Assembly (NCBI GenBank): GCA_031263105.1 | Contig: JAISGJ010000070.1 | Coordinates: 1-36,594 of the forward strand | DNA from: Coriobacteriales bacterium | Lineage (GTDB): Bacteria > Actinomycetota > Coriobacteriia > Coriobacteriales > UBA8131 | Reading direction: 5' to 3' | DNA: 36,594 bases | In this document: positions 20,801 through 30,063 of the stretch, one piece after another | Layout of the letters: the number at the start of each line of letters is the position of its first letter | Position numbering within the stretch: position 1 is the first letter of the stretch | Notes under the pieces: model-generated | Told to the model about the DNA's origin: nothing | What the model saw: only the letters and a program-made list of their open reading frames with translations | Databases searched by the model: none | Made by a program: the position numbers and the translations under genes

Positions 20801-20868
20801 TCATCGACGACGTCCTCGACCTCGAGTCCCTCAAGGCCCTCGAACAGGCGGACTCCGCAGACTGGTAG
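17851..20868 (+). CDS. ftsK: FtsK/SpoIIIE-family DNA translocase
   Basis: N-terminal TM segments; [91 protein letters not shown]; C-terminal gamma-like domain. TTG start. Confidence 0.96.
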   Translation: [1005 protein letters not shown]

Positions 20869-20934
20869 CCCGCTCCGTGGCCTCCGTGCACAAGATTGGG
20901 TCTGCGCGGCTGGCTCTTCTCTGCGAGCTACAGC

Positions 20935-21462
20935 TCACACCCCACTGTCATTCCGAGCCCCCACTGTCATTCCGAGCCCCCACTGTCATTCCGGGCCCCC
21001 ACTGTCATTCCGGGCCCCCACTGTCATTCCGAGCCCCCACTGTCATTCCGGGCCCCCACTGTCATTCCGAGCCCCCACTGTCATTCCGAGCCTGCCGAGG
21101 AATCCTCGACCGCGCCAGCGGTCGACCGCTGGTCGAAGGGCCCTCCGGCCTACCGTTGGCTGCTCCGCGTCCCGTGGGCCTGTCGGTTCCATGGGCTCAC
21201 CCGCTCAGGGGCTCACCCGCTGCTCCGCAGCTTCGCCCGGAAACAGCGCAACGCGCTGTTTCCCAACGCAGCCTCGCCCGGAAACAGCGCAGCGCGCTGT
21301 TTCCCAGTCCGCCGGACTGCCGCGCCGTCCTCGCTGAAAACAGACCCGCGGGTCCGCGCAGGTGCCTTACCCGTCCTTCGCTGACGGCGTGCCGCTGGCG
21401 ACCCGTCCGGGCGCTCGGATCCAAGGATCCCTCGACAGGCTCGGAATGACAGCGATGTGAAC
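20935..21462. repeat. Dispersed intergenic palindromic element (copy 3) with 8-unit 19-bp tandem array
   Basis: 8 x cccactgtcattccg(a/g)gcc at 20941-21092; right end ctcgacaggctcggaatgacagcgatgtgaac; interior related to copy 2 in reverse orientation. Confidence 0.9.
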
Positions 21463-21627
21463 AGTAACCTCAGTGGTGAGCGGGTTGCTCGTAGCATGGT
21501 GTGAGTTGCGGCTGAGCAAATGGCAACTTATACTACACAAAGTAGGTTATTTCTACTACAGGTATATTCTCGCATATATGTTTTTGCGGCAAGGGTTTGC
21601 AGGGAAATGGCGATAAGGGAGGCAAGG

Positions 21628-22680
21628 ATGGACAAGCGGCAAAAGCAGGGCATAGACGCGGACAAGCAGGCAGAGACGGGAAGCGAGAAAACGCAAGAAA
21701 GGCCAAGGGGCAAAGCCAAGAAGAGAAAGACGCTTCTGTTCACCGTAGCGGTGCTTGTCGTACTTGCCTGTGCTGTAGGCGTTGTGGTGTTTGTGATGCA
21801 AGGTGCTGGCGGCACCTTGGGGGCATCCTCCCAAGGCGCACAGGCAGCCGATGGCGCTGCAAGCCCGGCAAGCGATCAGAAAGACGGCTCGACCGTCACG
21901 CTTCCGCAAGGTGCTGGCAGCACCCCGGGGGCGTCCCCCCAAGGTGCGCAGACGGCCGATGGCGCCGCAAGCTTGGCCAACGACAAGAAAGGCGACTCGA
22001 TCGCCACGCCCTCAGACAGCACACAGGAGAGCTACTCGGTTGCGCCTAAAAGCAACCTTGACGCTTCTTATGACCTACAGCCGCAAGATGTCGCATCCTC
22101 GATATTCTTCTTCGTGGGCACGATAACAGATGTCAAGGCGGTGCAGGAGTTCACGCCGTCAGCATCCGGTGCCCCCATGTTCTCCGAAGGCTTCATCACG
22201 GTGCGTGTGGAACAGATATATCAAGGCAGCATCCATGAGGCGGGCGACACCGTGGTGCTGTATTGTGCCAAGGCAAACGAGACGGACGCACAGCTCGGGC
22301 CGATGATTGCCGCAGGGCAAAGCGATGCGTTCTTTGCCTTTGCGGTTGATGAGGCCGCCCGTATCCGCTGGGCAAAAGACAATGCGCAATACGCCAAGGA
22401 TTTCTCAAGATGCACACTTGCCCTGGAGAGCACGACAGGCTCAGTGTTTCCCATACGGGAGGGGCTCGTCTGTGCCCCGAAAGGCACCGATGAGACACTT
22501 GCCCCGTCGACAACACTGGAGGCAGATGAGGAGGCAGTCTTTACCAAAGGACTGCGCGCAGACGGCGGCTCATTTGCAAACAGGGTGTATTACACCATTG
22601 AGGACTTTGCTGACATCGCGGCCTTTAGCGCTACGGCCTTAAAGACAAAGGCAGACGAGTACTTGGCTGCACAGGGCTGA
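21628..22680 (+). CDS. Hypothetical membrane-anchored protein with internal 36-aa tandem duplication
   Basis: TM segment TLLFTVAVLVVLACAVGVVVFVM; duplicated low-complexity linker; extracellular domain. ATG 21628 preceded by GGAGGCAAGG. Confidence 0.75.
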   Translation: MDKRQKQGIDADKQAETGSEKTQERPRGKAKKRKTLLFTVAVLVVLACAVGVVVFVMQGAGGTLGASSQGAQAADGAASPASDQKDGSTVTLPQGAGSTPGASPQGAQTADGAASLANDKKGDSIATPSDSTQESYSVAPKSNLDASYDLQPQDVASSIFFFVGTITDVKAVQEFTPSASGAPMFSEGFITVRVEQIYQGSIHEAGDTVVLYCAKANETDAQLGPMIAAGQSDAFFAFAVDEAARIRWAKDNAQYAKDFSRCTLALESTTGSVFPIREGLVCAPKGTDETLAPSTTLEADEEAVFTKGLRADGGSFANRVYYTIEDFADIAAFSATALKTKADEYLAAQG

Positions 22681-22693
22681 GGGGAGGCAGAGA

Positions 22694-23596
22694 GTGGATG
22701 ATGAAGTAACAGGGCAAAAGGTTCAGGCGCAAGAGGCGACGGCACAAGAGGCAACGACGCAGGGGGCTATAGCACAAGGAGCTACGACTTTGAGGCCGCC
22801 CCGCCGCCGCCGACTCGCCATAGTGCTCAGCGTGCTTGCCGCCGTCTTGGCCTTGGGCGCACTGCTGCTCTATGTTGACAGTCAGCTCAGAGGGCCTCGC
22901 TACCCCGACCTGATGATAGAGTCGAGAGCAGTCTATGACGCAAGGATCTATGCCAACAGTAAATTCGTCTTCAAGGGCACGGTACTGGGGATGCGCGAGA
23001 TGCCTTCCGGAGAGGAGATCGAGTATGGCGGCTACGACGGCAACGCCCCCCTCTTCTTCCTTTTGGACATGAGGGTCGACGAGGTCTACGCAGGCGACCG
23101 TTTCCAGGAGGGGGACTCGGCCTCGCTGCTCTATCTGGTTGTCGGAAGCGTCACGAATGGCGGCGCGATAAGCCGACTGGGGCCTGTCGTGGAGGTCGGC
23201 AGGAGCTTCGCGCTTGCCTGCGGGATAAGCGCCGACGCGCAGGCGGGCATACGCTACTACGACCTCATAGCGCAAAGCGACCTGTGCGTGCTCGATGACT
23301 CCTTCTCCTTCCCCGTCAAAGACGGTCTTATCTATGTCTGGTCTGGGCGTGGTTGGAAAAACCTGTTCCCTCCTACCATTGAGCTGGATTTCTTCGAGAG
23401 CAAGGAATTCAATGCGGGACTGTTCTACGGCCTGCTGTTTGACGAAGAGATTCCGGCACCGATTGCCTACTACTACAGCGACGAGGACTTCGCCCGCGCA
23501 ATCGGGTTATTAAGGACGATGGAGCCACAGCCTGCCGTAACCTCTAAGTCTTATGATGCTGGCTATCTCCGCGAAGGTTACCTCATTGATGATTGA
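22694..23596 (+). CDS. Hypothetical membrane-anchored protein, possible paralogue of the upstream protein
   Basis: N-terminal TM (LAIVLSVLAAVLALGALLLYV); similar architecture (FKGTVLGMRE.../FVGTITDVKA...; VDEVYAGDRFQEGDSASLLYLV versus VEQIYQGSIHEAGDTVVLYC). GTG start. Confidence 0.7.
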   Translation: MDDEVTGQKVQAQEATAQEATTQGAIAQGATTLRPPRRRRLAIVLSVLAAVLALGALLLYVDSQLRGPRYPDLMIESRAVYDARIYANSKFVFKGTVLGMREMPSGEEIEYGGYDGNAPLFFLLDMRVDEVYAGDRFQEGDSASLLYLVVGSVTNGGAISRLGPVVEVGRSFALACGISADAQAGIRYYDLIAQSDLCVLDDSFSFPVKDGLIYVWSGRGWKNLFPPTIELDFFESKEFNAGLFYGLLFDEEIPAPIAYYYSDEDFARAIGLLRTMEPQPAVTSKSYDAGYLREGYLIDD

Positions 23597-23662
23597 TGCC
23601 TCTCAAAGAAAGGCTTTGCGTCATCAAATGAACCTGTCGGCATCACCACGTAAGGAGTACCA

Positions 23663-24109
23663 ATGTTAAGACTGAGTAACGAGTCCGGAACCTGCCCTCC
23701 AAAGATATTCGCACTGCTGCTTGCCTGCTTGCTGTTCATATCCTCGCTTACCATCGCAACACCTCCGGCTGCTTATGCCGTTGAGGAGAATGCTCTTTTA
23801 GAGTGGGGGCAGTATTTTGAGAGAACCTACGAGAAGGTCGACGCCTACCACTTCGCGCTCCTTCGCAGAAATGTAAGAGAAAACGGTGAAATAGTAGGGC
23901 AGGTCGTGCCGCACCTTGAGGGTACAATCGTTACCTATGCAATAGAGGACACATCTGGGTGGTCCGACCCGGATGCCCTCAACAGCACGGTGAATCGCCC
24001 CGGGTCTCGTGGAGAGTTTTGCTTCCCTCTTCATGAGACCTTGCGCCTCTTGCGCAGGTCTGCTCCCTCACTATACCATTTCTCCTCGATATATGATGGC
24101 GCCCTGTAG
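23663..24109 (+). pseudogene. Secreted hypothetical protein, probably truncated at the 3' end by transposase-derived sequence
   Basis: Signal peptide FALLLACLLFISSLTIATPPAAYA; the C-terminal part of the ORF is antisense to a transposase-like fragment (24031-24178). Confidence 0.5.
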
Positions 24110-24178
24110 CTGTTGTACTCTGAGATACGGCAGTTGTTGTACCAGTACACCCATTCTGCGGTCTGCCAGCCCTTCAAC
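24031..24178 (-). mobile_element. IS3-family-like transposase C-terminal remnant
   Basis: Minus-strand translation LKGWQTAEWVYWYNNCRISEYNSYRAPSYIEEKWYSEGADLRKRRKVS* resembles the C-terminal rve integrase region (WYNxxRI). Confidence 0.55.
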
Positions 24179-24204
24179 TAAGGCAGTGCCGATTCGAACC
24201 CAAA

Positions 24205-24340
24205 GATTCCTCGACAGGCTCGGAATGACAGTGGGGTGCGAACGGCAGGCGCGTGCGAACGGCAGGGAGTTCCCCGACGGGACGAGGATATAAGGAGGCC
24301 GTGCGAACGGCAGGCGCGTGCGAACGGCAGGCATTTCCCC
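24205..24340. repeat. Solo right-end fragment of the dispersed element plus gtgcgaacggcagg direct repeats
   Basis: attcctcgacaggctcggaatgacagtggggtg without a matching left end; gtgcgaacggcaggcgcgtgcgaacggcagg occurs at 24236 and 24301. Confidence 0.8.
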
Positions 24341-24400
24341 GTATAGCGCTTGCGGGGCGATTGTGAGATACTGGGAGGGTGCTTCTACAGAGGAGAATCT

Positions 24401-25531
24401 TTGGCACAACAGACCTTCGGTAACAGATTGGCTGAGGCACGGAGAAGACGCGGCCTTTCGCTTGAACAGGTCCATGCCCAGTTGCGCATAAGTCCTGCCA
24501 TTCTCGAGGCTTTGGAGACGGAGGACTTCCGTCATATGCCGCTGAAAGGCCATGCGCGCAACATGGTGAGTTCCTATGCGCGCTATCTCGGGCTCGCCCC
24601 CCAGGAGCTCACCGAGCAGTTCCTCGGCGAGTACCACGACTACGAGAACCGCGAGGCCCGCAGGGGCTCGTCCTCCTCCTTCGACATCGACCCTCTCATC
24701 GACCCCGCATCCCCCATCGACCCCCGTATCGACCCCGGGCGGACAGGGAAGTCGCCGAAGGGGCGGGAGGACCATTCGATGTGGAACAAGCCCATCCCTC
24801 CCTCCGAGCTCAATGACCTCCGACGCTCGCCGTACACCCCTGCGGACCCGCGCCGTCCCTCGACCCGGGGAGGGCGAGGGGGCAGCAGGCCCCACGGCGG
24901 CCCGTCGAACGGCAGCAGGCCCCCCAGCAACAGCTACACGACCCCTCCGAGCCTGCCGATGCGGGTGTTCGGCGTCCTGTCCGGGAGCCGGGCGGCGCTC
25001 GTCGTCGTGCTCATCGTCGTGCTCGTCGGCCTGCTCGTGGTCTGGGCACTGGTGTCGAACAGCTGCAAGAAGCAGCAGGACGAGATCATCCCCGTCAACA
25101 CCGGGGCCGTCGTCGAGGTCGACGTGCCGGACGGCACGGCCCCTGAGGACGAGGGTTCCGGCGAGGGCACTGCCGACGGCGACGGCCAGGCCCAGGTCGA
25201 TCCCGACACCCTGCCCTTCGAGCTGGCGGTCGATGTCGCCCCGGGCACCGCGCCATGGACGGAGGTCACCGTCGACGGCGAGTCCGTGCTTGCGGAGACG
25301 CTTGCCGAGCGGAAGACCTGGCAGGTCGCCGAGAGCTGCGTGGTGACGACGGCCCAGCCGGACAACCTCAGCGTGACCCGCAACGGTGCGGCGGTCGAGC
25401 TCACGGTGGACACGGCGACCGGCCTCGCCTCGGTGGAGCTCGAGGTCAAGGCCGCCCCACAGGGCGAGCAGGGCCAACAGGCCCAGCAGAACCAGCAGGT
25501 CGAGCAGGACCAGGAACAGCAAGGGCAATAG
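24401..25531 (+). CDS. RodZ-like HTH-Xre/TM protein (DUF4115-like C-terminus)
   Basis: FGNRLAEARRRRGLSLEQVHAQLRISPAILEALETEDFRHMPLKGHARNMVSSYARYLGL; single TM; extracytoplasmic domain. TTG start after GAGGAGAATCT. Confidence 0.85.
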   Translation: MAQQTFGNRLAEARRRRGLSLEQVHAQLRISPAILEALETEDFRHMPLKGHARNMVSSYARYLGLAPQELTEQFLGEYHDYENREARRGSSSSFDIDPLIDPASPIDPRIDPGRTGKSPKGREDHSMWNKPIPPSELNDLRRSPYTPADPRRPSTRGGRGGSRPHGGPSNGSRPPSNSYTTPPSLPMRVFGVLSGSRAALVVVLIVVLVGLLVVWALVSNSCKKQQDEIIPVNTGAVVEVDVPDGTAPEDEGSGEGTADGDGQAQVDPDTLPFELAVDVAPGTAPWTEVTVDGESVLAETLAERKTWQVAESCVVTTAQPDNLSVTRNGAAVELTVDTATGLASVELEVKAAPQGEQGQQAQQNQQVEQDQEQQGQ

Positions 25532-25633
25532 GGCCGGCAGGGCTGTCCGGCAGGGCCGCCCGCCAGGGCCGACAGGAACAACGACGGGCCCGGCAGGGCC
25601 CAGCAGGCCCATGGGGCCGGAAGGAAGGACGCA

Positions 25634-26134
25634 ATGGCCAAGGACGAGAGCTTCGACGTGGTCTCAGAGGTCGATCTCCAGGAGGTCGATAACGCCTACC
25701 AGCAGACGCGCAAGGAGCTCGTGCAGCGCTACGACCTCAAGGACAGCAAGGCCACGATCGACTTTGACAAGGGCTCGCAGCGCTTCACGCTCGTCGCGCC
25801 GAGCGAGTTCGTCGCCCAGCAGGTCATCGACGTGCTCAACACCAAGCTCGTGCGGCGCAAGGTCGATCTGAAGAGCGTCAGATGGAGCAAGCCGGAGGCC
25901 GCCTCGGGAATGACGGTGCGCCTCGTCGGCACCCTCGTCCAGGGCATCGACAAGGACACGGCGGGCGCCATCGGCAAAGACATCCGCGCACTCAAGCTCA
26001 AGAACGTGAAAGTGCAGGTAGAGGGCGACAAGCTCCGCATATTCTCGCCGAAGCGCGACCTGTTGCAGGAGGTCATCACCTTTCTCAAGGAGCAGGACTA
26101 CGGTCAGCCCCTGCAATTCGTGAACTACCGTTGA
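25634..26134 (+). CDS. yajQ: YajQ family nucleotide-binding protein (UPF0234)
   Basis: MAKDESFDVVSEVDLQEVDNAYQQTRKELVQRYDLKDSKATI ... IRALKLKNVKVQVEGDKLRIFSPKRDLLQEVI. Confidence 0.95.
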   Translation: MAKDESFDVVSEVDLQEVDNAYQQTRKELVQRYDLKDSKATIDFDKGSQRFTLVAPSEFVAQQVIDVLNTKLVRRKVDLKSVRWSKPEAASGMTVRLVGTLVQGIDKDTAGAIGKDIRALKLKNVKVQVEGDKLRIFSPKRDLLQEVITFLKEQDYGQPLQFVNYR

Positions 26135-27478
26135 GGCCTGCCGTCGCCTTCATAACCCTCGGCTGTGCGAAGAACGAGGTCGATTCCGACAAGATGTGCG
26201 CACGGGCGCTGGCTGCGGGCTACCGCGAGGCCCGAGGCCCCGCCGAGGCCGACGTGGTCGTCGTGAACACCTGCTCCTTCATCACCGAGGCGACCGACGA
26301 GTCCATCGCTGCGATATTCGAGGCGCTTGCGCTCGAGCGCCTGGCTGCGGGCCGGGCCCATCTGGTGGTTGCGGGTTGCATGCCCTCGCGCTACGGCGAG
26401 GCGCTCTCCGCAGGGCTCCCCGAGGCCGCCGCCTTCGTCCCCTGTGCCGACGAGCACGACATCGTCACGGTCCTCGACTCCCTGCCGCCGCTTTGGGCAG
26501 AAGACGGGGGAGAAGGACGGGGCCGTCCCTCCGCCACCCGTCCCCCTGTGTCCTTGGGCCTATGTCAAGATCGCCGACGGCTGCGACCGCCGCTGCACCT
26601 TCTGCACGATCCCGCACATCCGGGGCCGCTATCGCAGCGTGCCGGCCGCCGAGGTCGCCGCCGAGGTCGCGGAGCTGGTGGCCGGCGGCGTGCGTGAGGT
26701 GGTGCTCGTCGCGCAGGACACCGGCATCTGGGGCCGCGACCTCGCCCGCGACGACGACGACGGCGACGGCGCCCGTGGCGCCCGTGACCTCGCCTCGTTG
26801 CTCGACCTTCTCGCCATGCGGTTTCCCACGACGTGGATCAGGGTCATGTACCTCCAGCCGCAGGGCATCACCGACGGGCTGCTCGCCGTCATGGCGCGTC
26901 ATGCGAACATCTGCAACTACCTCGATATCCCGCTGCAACATGCCGATGCGCGCGTGCTGCGGGAGATGGGGCGCACGGGGAGCGCACAGGAGAGCCTGGC
27001 GCTGCTTGCACGATGCCGCGCGGCGCTGCCGGACGTCGCGTTGCGGACGACCGTCATCGCGGGATTTCCCGGGGAGGGGCGCAGCGAGGCCCACAGGCTC
27101 GAGCGCTTCATCGAGGACGCGGCCTTCGACTACGTGGGGGTCTTCCCCTACTCGCAGGAGGAGGGCACCGTCGCAGGGCAGCGCCCCGACCAGGTGCCCC
27201 TGCGCACCCGTCGTGCGCGGGCGCAGCGCCTGCGCGACATCGCGGACGCATGCGGCGCCGCCCGCATCGCCGCACGGGTGGGCACAACCGAGGACGTCCT
27301 TGTCGTCGAGGACGACGCCCAGGAGGGCCTGCTCGGGAGGACGCAGCGCCAGGCCCCCGAGGTCGACGGCATGGTGCATCTCGACAGGGGCGACATCGGC
27401 GAGGTGGTTTCTGCTACGATGTTCGATGCCTGTTGCTACGAGCTGGACGGAAGGGTCACGGACTGTCCCCATGCCTGA
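26131..27478 (+). pseudogene. rimO: Ribosomal protein S12 methylthiotransferase RimO, reading frame interrupted by an apparent +1 frameshift
   Basis: Frame 1: AFITLGCAKNEVDSDKM...VVNTCSFI...VVAGCMPSRYG; frame 2: WAYVKIADGCDRRCTFCTIPHIRGRYRS (radical SAM CxxxCxxC)...TVAGQRPDQVPLRTRRARAQRL. Junction near 26506-26560. Confidence 0.9.
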
Positions 27479-28223
27479 CGAAGGACGCTATCGGGAGCTG
27501 ATGACGCCTGCGAACATCGTCACGACGGTGCGCATCGTCCTCATCCCGGTGTTCGTCTTCCTGCTGCTTGCCCCTTGGCCGCAGTGGGTGCCCGATCCGC
27601 TCGTCGCGCAGATGGTCAAGCCCTTGGTCGCGGCGGCCGTCTTCGCCCTGCTTGCGCTCACCGACGGGCTCGACGGCTACCTGGCGCGCTCGCGCAACGA
27701 GGTGACGAACCTCGGGAAGTTCCTCGACCCGCTTGCCGACAAGATACTCGTCACTGCGGCGCTGCTCGCCCTCATCGAGCTCGGTGCGCTGCCTGCGTGG
27801 GTGGCGCTCGTCATCATAGGGCGCGACTTCCTCGTTTCGGGGATACGCATGGTCGCCTCGGTGGAGCGCCAGGTCATCGCGGCGAGCCCCCTCGGCAAGG
27901 CCAAGACCGTGCTGCAGATCGTCGCGGTGATCCTGTTCATCGTCAAAGGAGGCCCTCTCGTCCAAGGCCTGGGTCCCTCGTTCGTGCTGGCGGGCGAGCT
28001 GCTCGCGTGGGGCGTCATGGTCGCTGCGCTGGTGCTCACCCTGCTCTCGATGGCCGAGTACCTCTGGAAGTCCGCATCGCTGCTCGGCCTGCCGCTGAGC
28101 GTCGGCAAGGGGCGCGCCGACAGGGGCACGGGAGGCGGCAGCACGGAAGGCGGCGGTCGGCGCGACGGCGGTCGGCGCGACGGCGGCAAGGGCGCAGGAA
28201 GCGCCGACCGGGAAAAGGAATGA
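27471..28223 (+). CDS. pgsA: CDP-diacylglycerol--glycerol-3-phosphate 3-phosphatidyltransferase
   Basis: CDP-alcohol phosphatidyltransferase motif [27 protein letters not shown]. Confidence 0.93.
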   Translation: MPDEGRYRELMTPANIVTTVRIVLIPVFVFLLLAPWPQWVPDPLVAQMVKPLVAAAVFALLALTDGLDGYLARSRNEVTNLGKFLDPLADKILVTAALLALIELGALPAWVALVIIGRDFLVSGIRMVASVERQVIAASPLGKAKTVLQIVAVILFIVKGGPLVQGLGPSFVLAGELLAWGVMVAALVLTLLSMAEYLWKSASLLGLPLSVGKGRADRGTGGGSTEGGGRRDGGRRDGGKGAGSADREKE

Positions 28224-28735
28224 GTGCGATGGCAAAACGCGACATGGATGCCCTGACGGGCCTTGCACGGGAGATAGTCGGCCTTGCCGATGCGAAGAAC
28301 GTCTCGCTCGGCACTGCCGAGTCCTGCACGGGCGGCATGGTCTCCGCCGTGCTGACCTCGGTGCCCGGCGCCTCGGAGGTGTTCAAGGGGGCGGTCGTGA
28401 GCTATGCGAACGAGGTCAAGGTCTCCCTGCTCGGGGTGAGGAGCGAGTCTTTGCTGAAGGAGGGGGCGGTCAGCGAGAGGGTCGCCTTGGAGATGGTGCA
28501 GGGCGCGCGCAAGGCGCTCTTTGCCGACTACGCGGTGAGCATCACCGGCGTCGCCGGGCCGGGCGGCGGCAGCGCGCGCAAGCCGGTGGGCACCGTCTGG
28601 ATAGCCGTCGCGAACAAGCGCGAGGAGCGGGCCCTGCTGCACCGCTTCACGGGGACACGCGAGCAGATACGCCTAGGGGCGACCGAGGCGGCGCTGCAGA
28701 AGCTGCTGCTCTTCGTTCAGGACACGGTCAGGTAG
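28220..28735 (+). CDS. CinA C-terminal domain (nicotinamide-nucleotide amidohydrolase family) protein
   Basis: [66 protein letters not shown]. Confidence 0.93.
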   Translation: MSAMAKRDMDALTGLAREIVGLADAKNVSLGTAESCTGGMVSAVLTSVPGASEVFKGAVVSYANEVKVSLLGVRSESLLKEGAVSERVALEMVQGARKALFADYAVSITGVAGPGGGSARKPVGTVWIAVANKREERALLHRFTGTREQIRLGATEAALQKLLLFVQDTVR

Positions 28736-28872
28736 CGTTCAGGTTCGTGGGAGGCCCGGGTCAGGTCTGCGGCAGCCCTGCGGCAGCCTTGTGGCAGTTC
28801 GGGCCGAAGGCCGCCCCCTGCGGCCGTTTTCTGCCGGGTTCTCCCCCGTGTGCCTCCCGATTCGATTGACAC

Positions 28873-28886
28873 CGAACACATGTTCG
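28873..28886. promoter_or_regulatory. LexA/SOS box upstream of recA
   Basis: cgaacacatgttcg matches the Gram-positive CGAACN4GTTCG consensus; a TTGACA -35-like hexamer lies at 28866-28871. Confidence 0.85.
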
Positions 28887-29015
28887 TATACGCTATAGGG
28901 AGAGGACGAGAAAGGCTTGCAGGGGAGTCGCGCCCATACGTGCGCCTCGGGAGGTTTCCCTCGGCATCGTGGGCAGGCGTTTTCCAAAAGAGCGACGGAC
29001 AGGATTGGAGATCCG

Positions 29016-30044
29016 ATGGAACAGGACAAGGGCAAGGCGCTCGAGCTCACGACCGAGCAGATAGAGAAGAAGTTCGGCAAGGGCTCGATCATGCGCTACG
29101 GCGAGGGCGGCCCCTCCTTGGAGATAGAGGTCATCCCGACAGGGGCCCTTGCGCTCGATGCCGCCCTCGGCATCGGGGGCGTGCCCCGTGGGCGCATCGT
29201 GGAGATATACGGGCCGGAGTCGAGCGGCAAGACCACGCTTGCGCTCCAGATACTCGCGGAGGCCCAGGCGCTGGGCGGCATCGTCGCCTTCATCGACGCC
29301 GAGCATGCGCTCGACCCGGGATATGCCGCCCGCCTCGGGGTGGACATCGACGAGGTCCTCATATCCCAGCCGGACACCGGCGAGCAGGGGCTCGAGATAT
29401 GCGACATGCTGGTGCATTCCAACGCCATCGACGCCATCGTCATCGACTCGGTTGCGGCGCTTGTGCCTCGCGCCGAGATAGAAGGGGAGATAGGGGACAC
29501 GAACGTCGGCCTCCAGGCGCGCCTCATGAGCCAGGCGCTCCGCAAGCTCGCCGGCTCGCTCGCCCGCTCGAACACCACCTGCATCTTCATCAACCAGCTC
29601 CGCGAGAAGATAGGCGTCTCGTTCGGCAACCCTGAGACGACGACAGGGGGGCGTGCGCTCAAGTTCTTCTCCTCGGTGCGTATAGACATACGCAAGATCG
29701 ATCTCATCAAGAAGGGGACGGATCCCATCGGCAACCGCGTGCGTGCGAAGGTCGTCAAGAACAAGGTCGCCCCGCCCTTCCGTCAGGCCGAGTTCGACCT
29801 CATGTACGGCGAGGGCATCTCCAAGGAAGGCTGCATCATCGACCTCGGCGTCGAGGAGGGCATCGTCAAGAAGTCCGGCGCATGGTTCACCTATGGCGAG
29901 GAACGGCTCGGCCAGGGGCGCGAGGCGGCCAAGGAGCTGCTGCGCACCACCCCCGCGCTCCGCGACGAGATCGAGCACAAGGTGCGCGTGGCCCTCGGCT
30001 TGGTCGCCCAGGACGATGCAGAAGCAGAGAAGCTCTCGTCCTGA
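29016..30044 (+). CDS. recA: Recombinase RecA
   Basis: [56 protein letters not shown]. Confidence 0.98.
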   Translation: MEQDKGKALELTTEQIEKKFGKGSIMRYGEGGPSLEIEVIPTGALALDAALGIGGVPRGRIVEIYGPESSGKTTLALQILAEAQALGGIVAFIDAEHALDPGYAARLGVDIDEVLISQPDTGEQGLEICDMLVHSNAIDAIVIDSVAALVPRAEIEGEIGDTNVGLQARLMSQALRKLAGSLARSNTTCIFINQLREKIGVSFGNPETTTGGRALKFFSSVRIDIRKIDLIKKGTDPIGNRVRAKVVKNKVAPPFRQAEFDLMYGEGISKEGCIIDLGVEEGIVKKSGAWFTYGEERLGQGREAAKELLRTTPALRDEIEHKVRVALGLVAQDDAEAEKLSS

Positions 30045-30063
30045 CGCGAGGGCGGCGCACGGC

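Noticed and set aside
18822-21449. 875-aa plus-strand ORF overlapping ftsK and the repeat element
   Set aside because: Arg/Pro/His-rich out-of-frame translation of ftsK and repeats.
24071-25612. 513-aa minus-strand ORF opposite the RodZ-like gene
   Set aside because: Shadow ORF; the plus strand has a clear Xre-type HTH and TM architecture.
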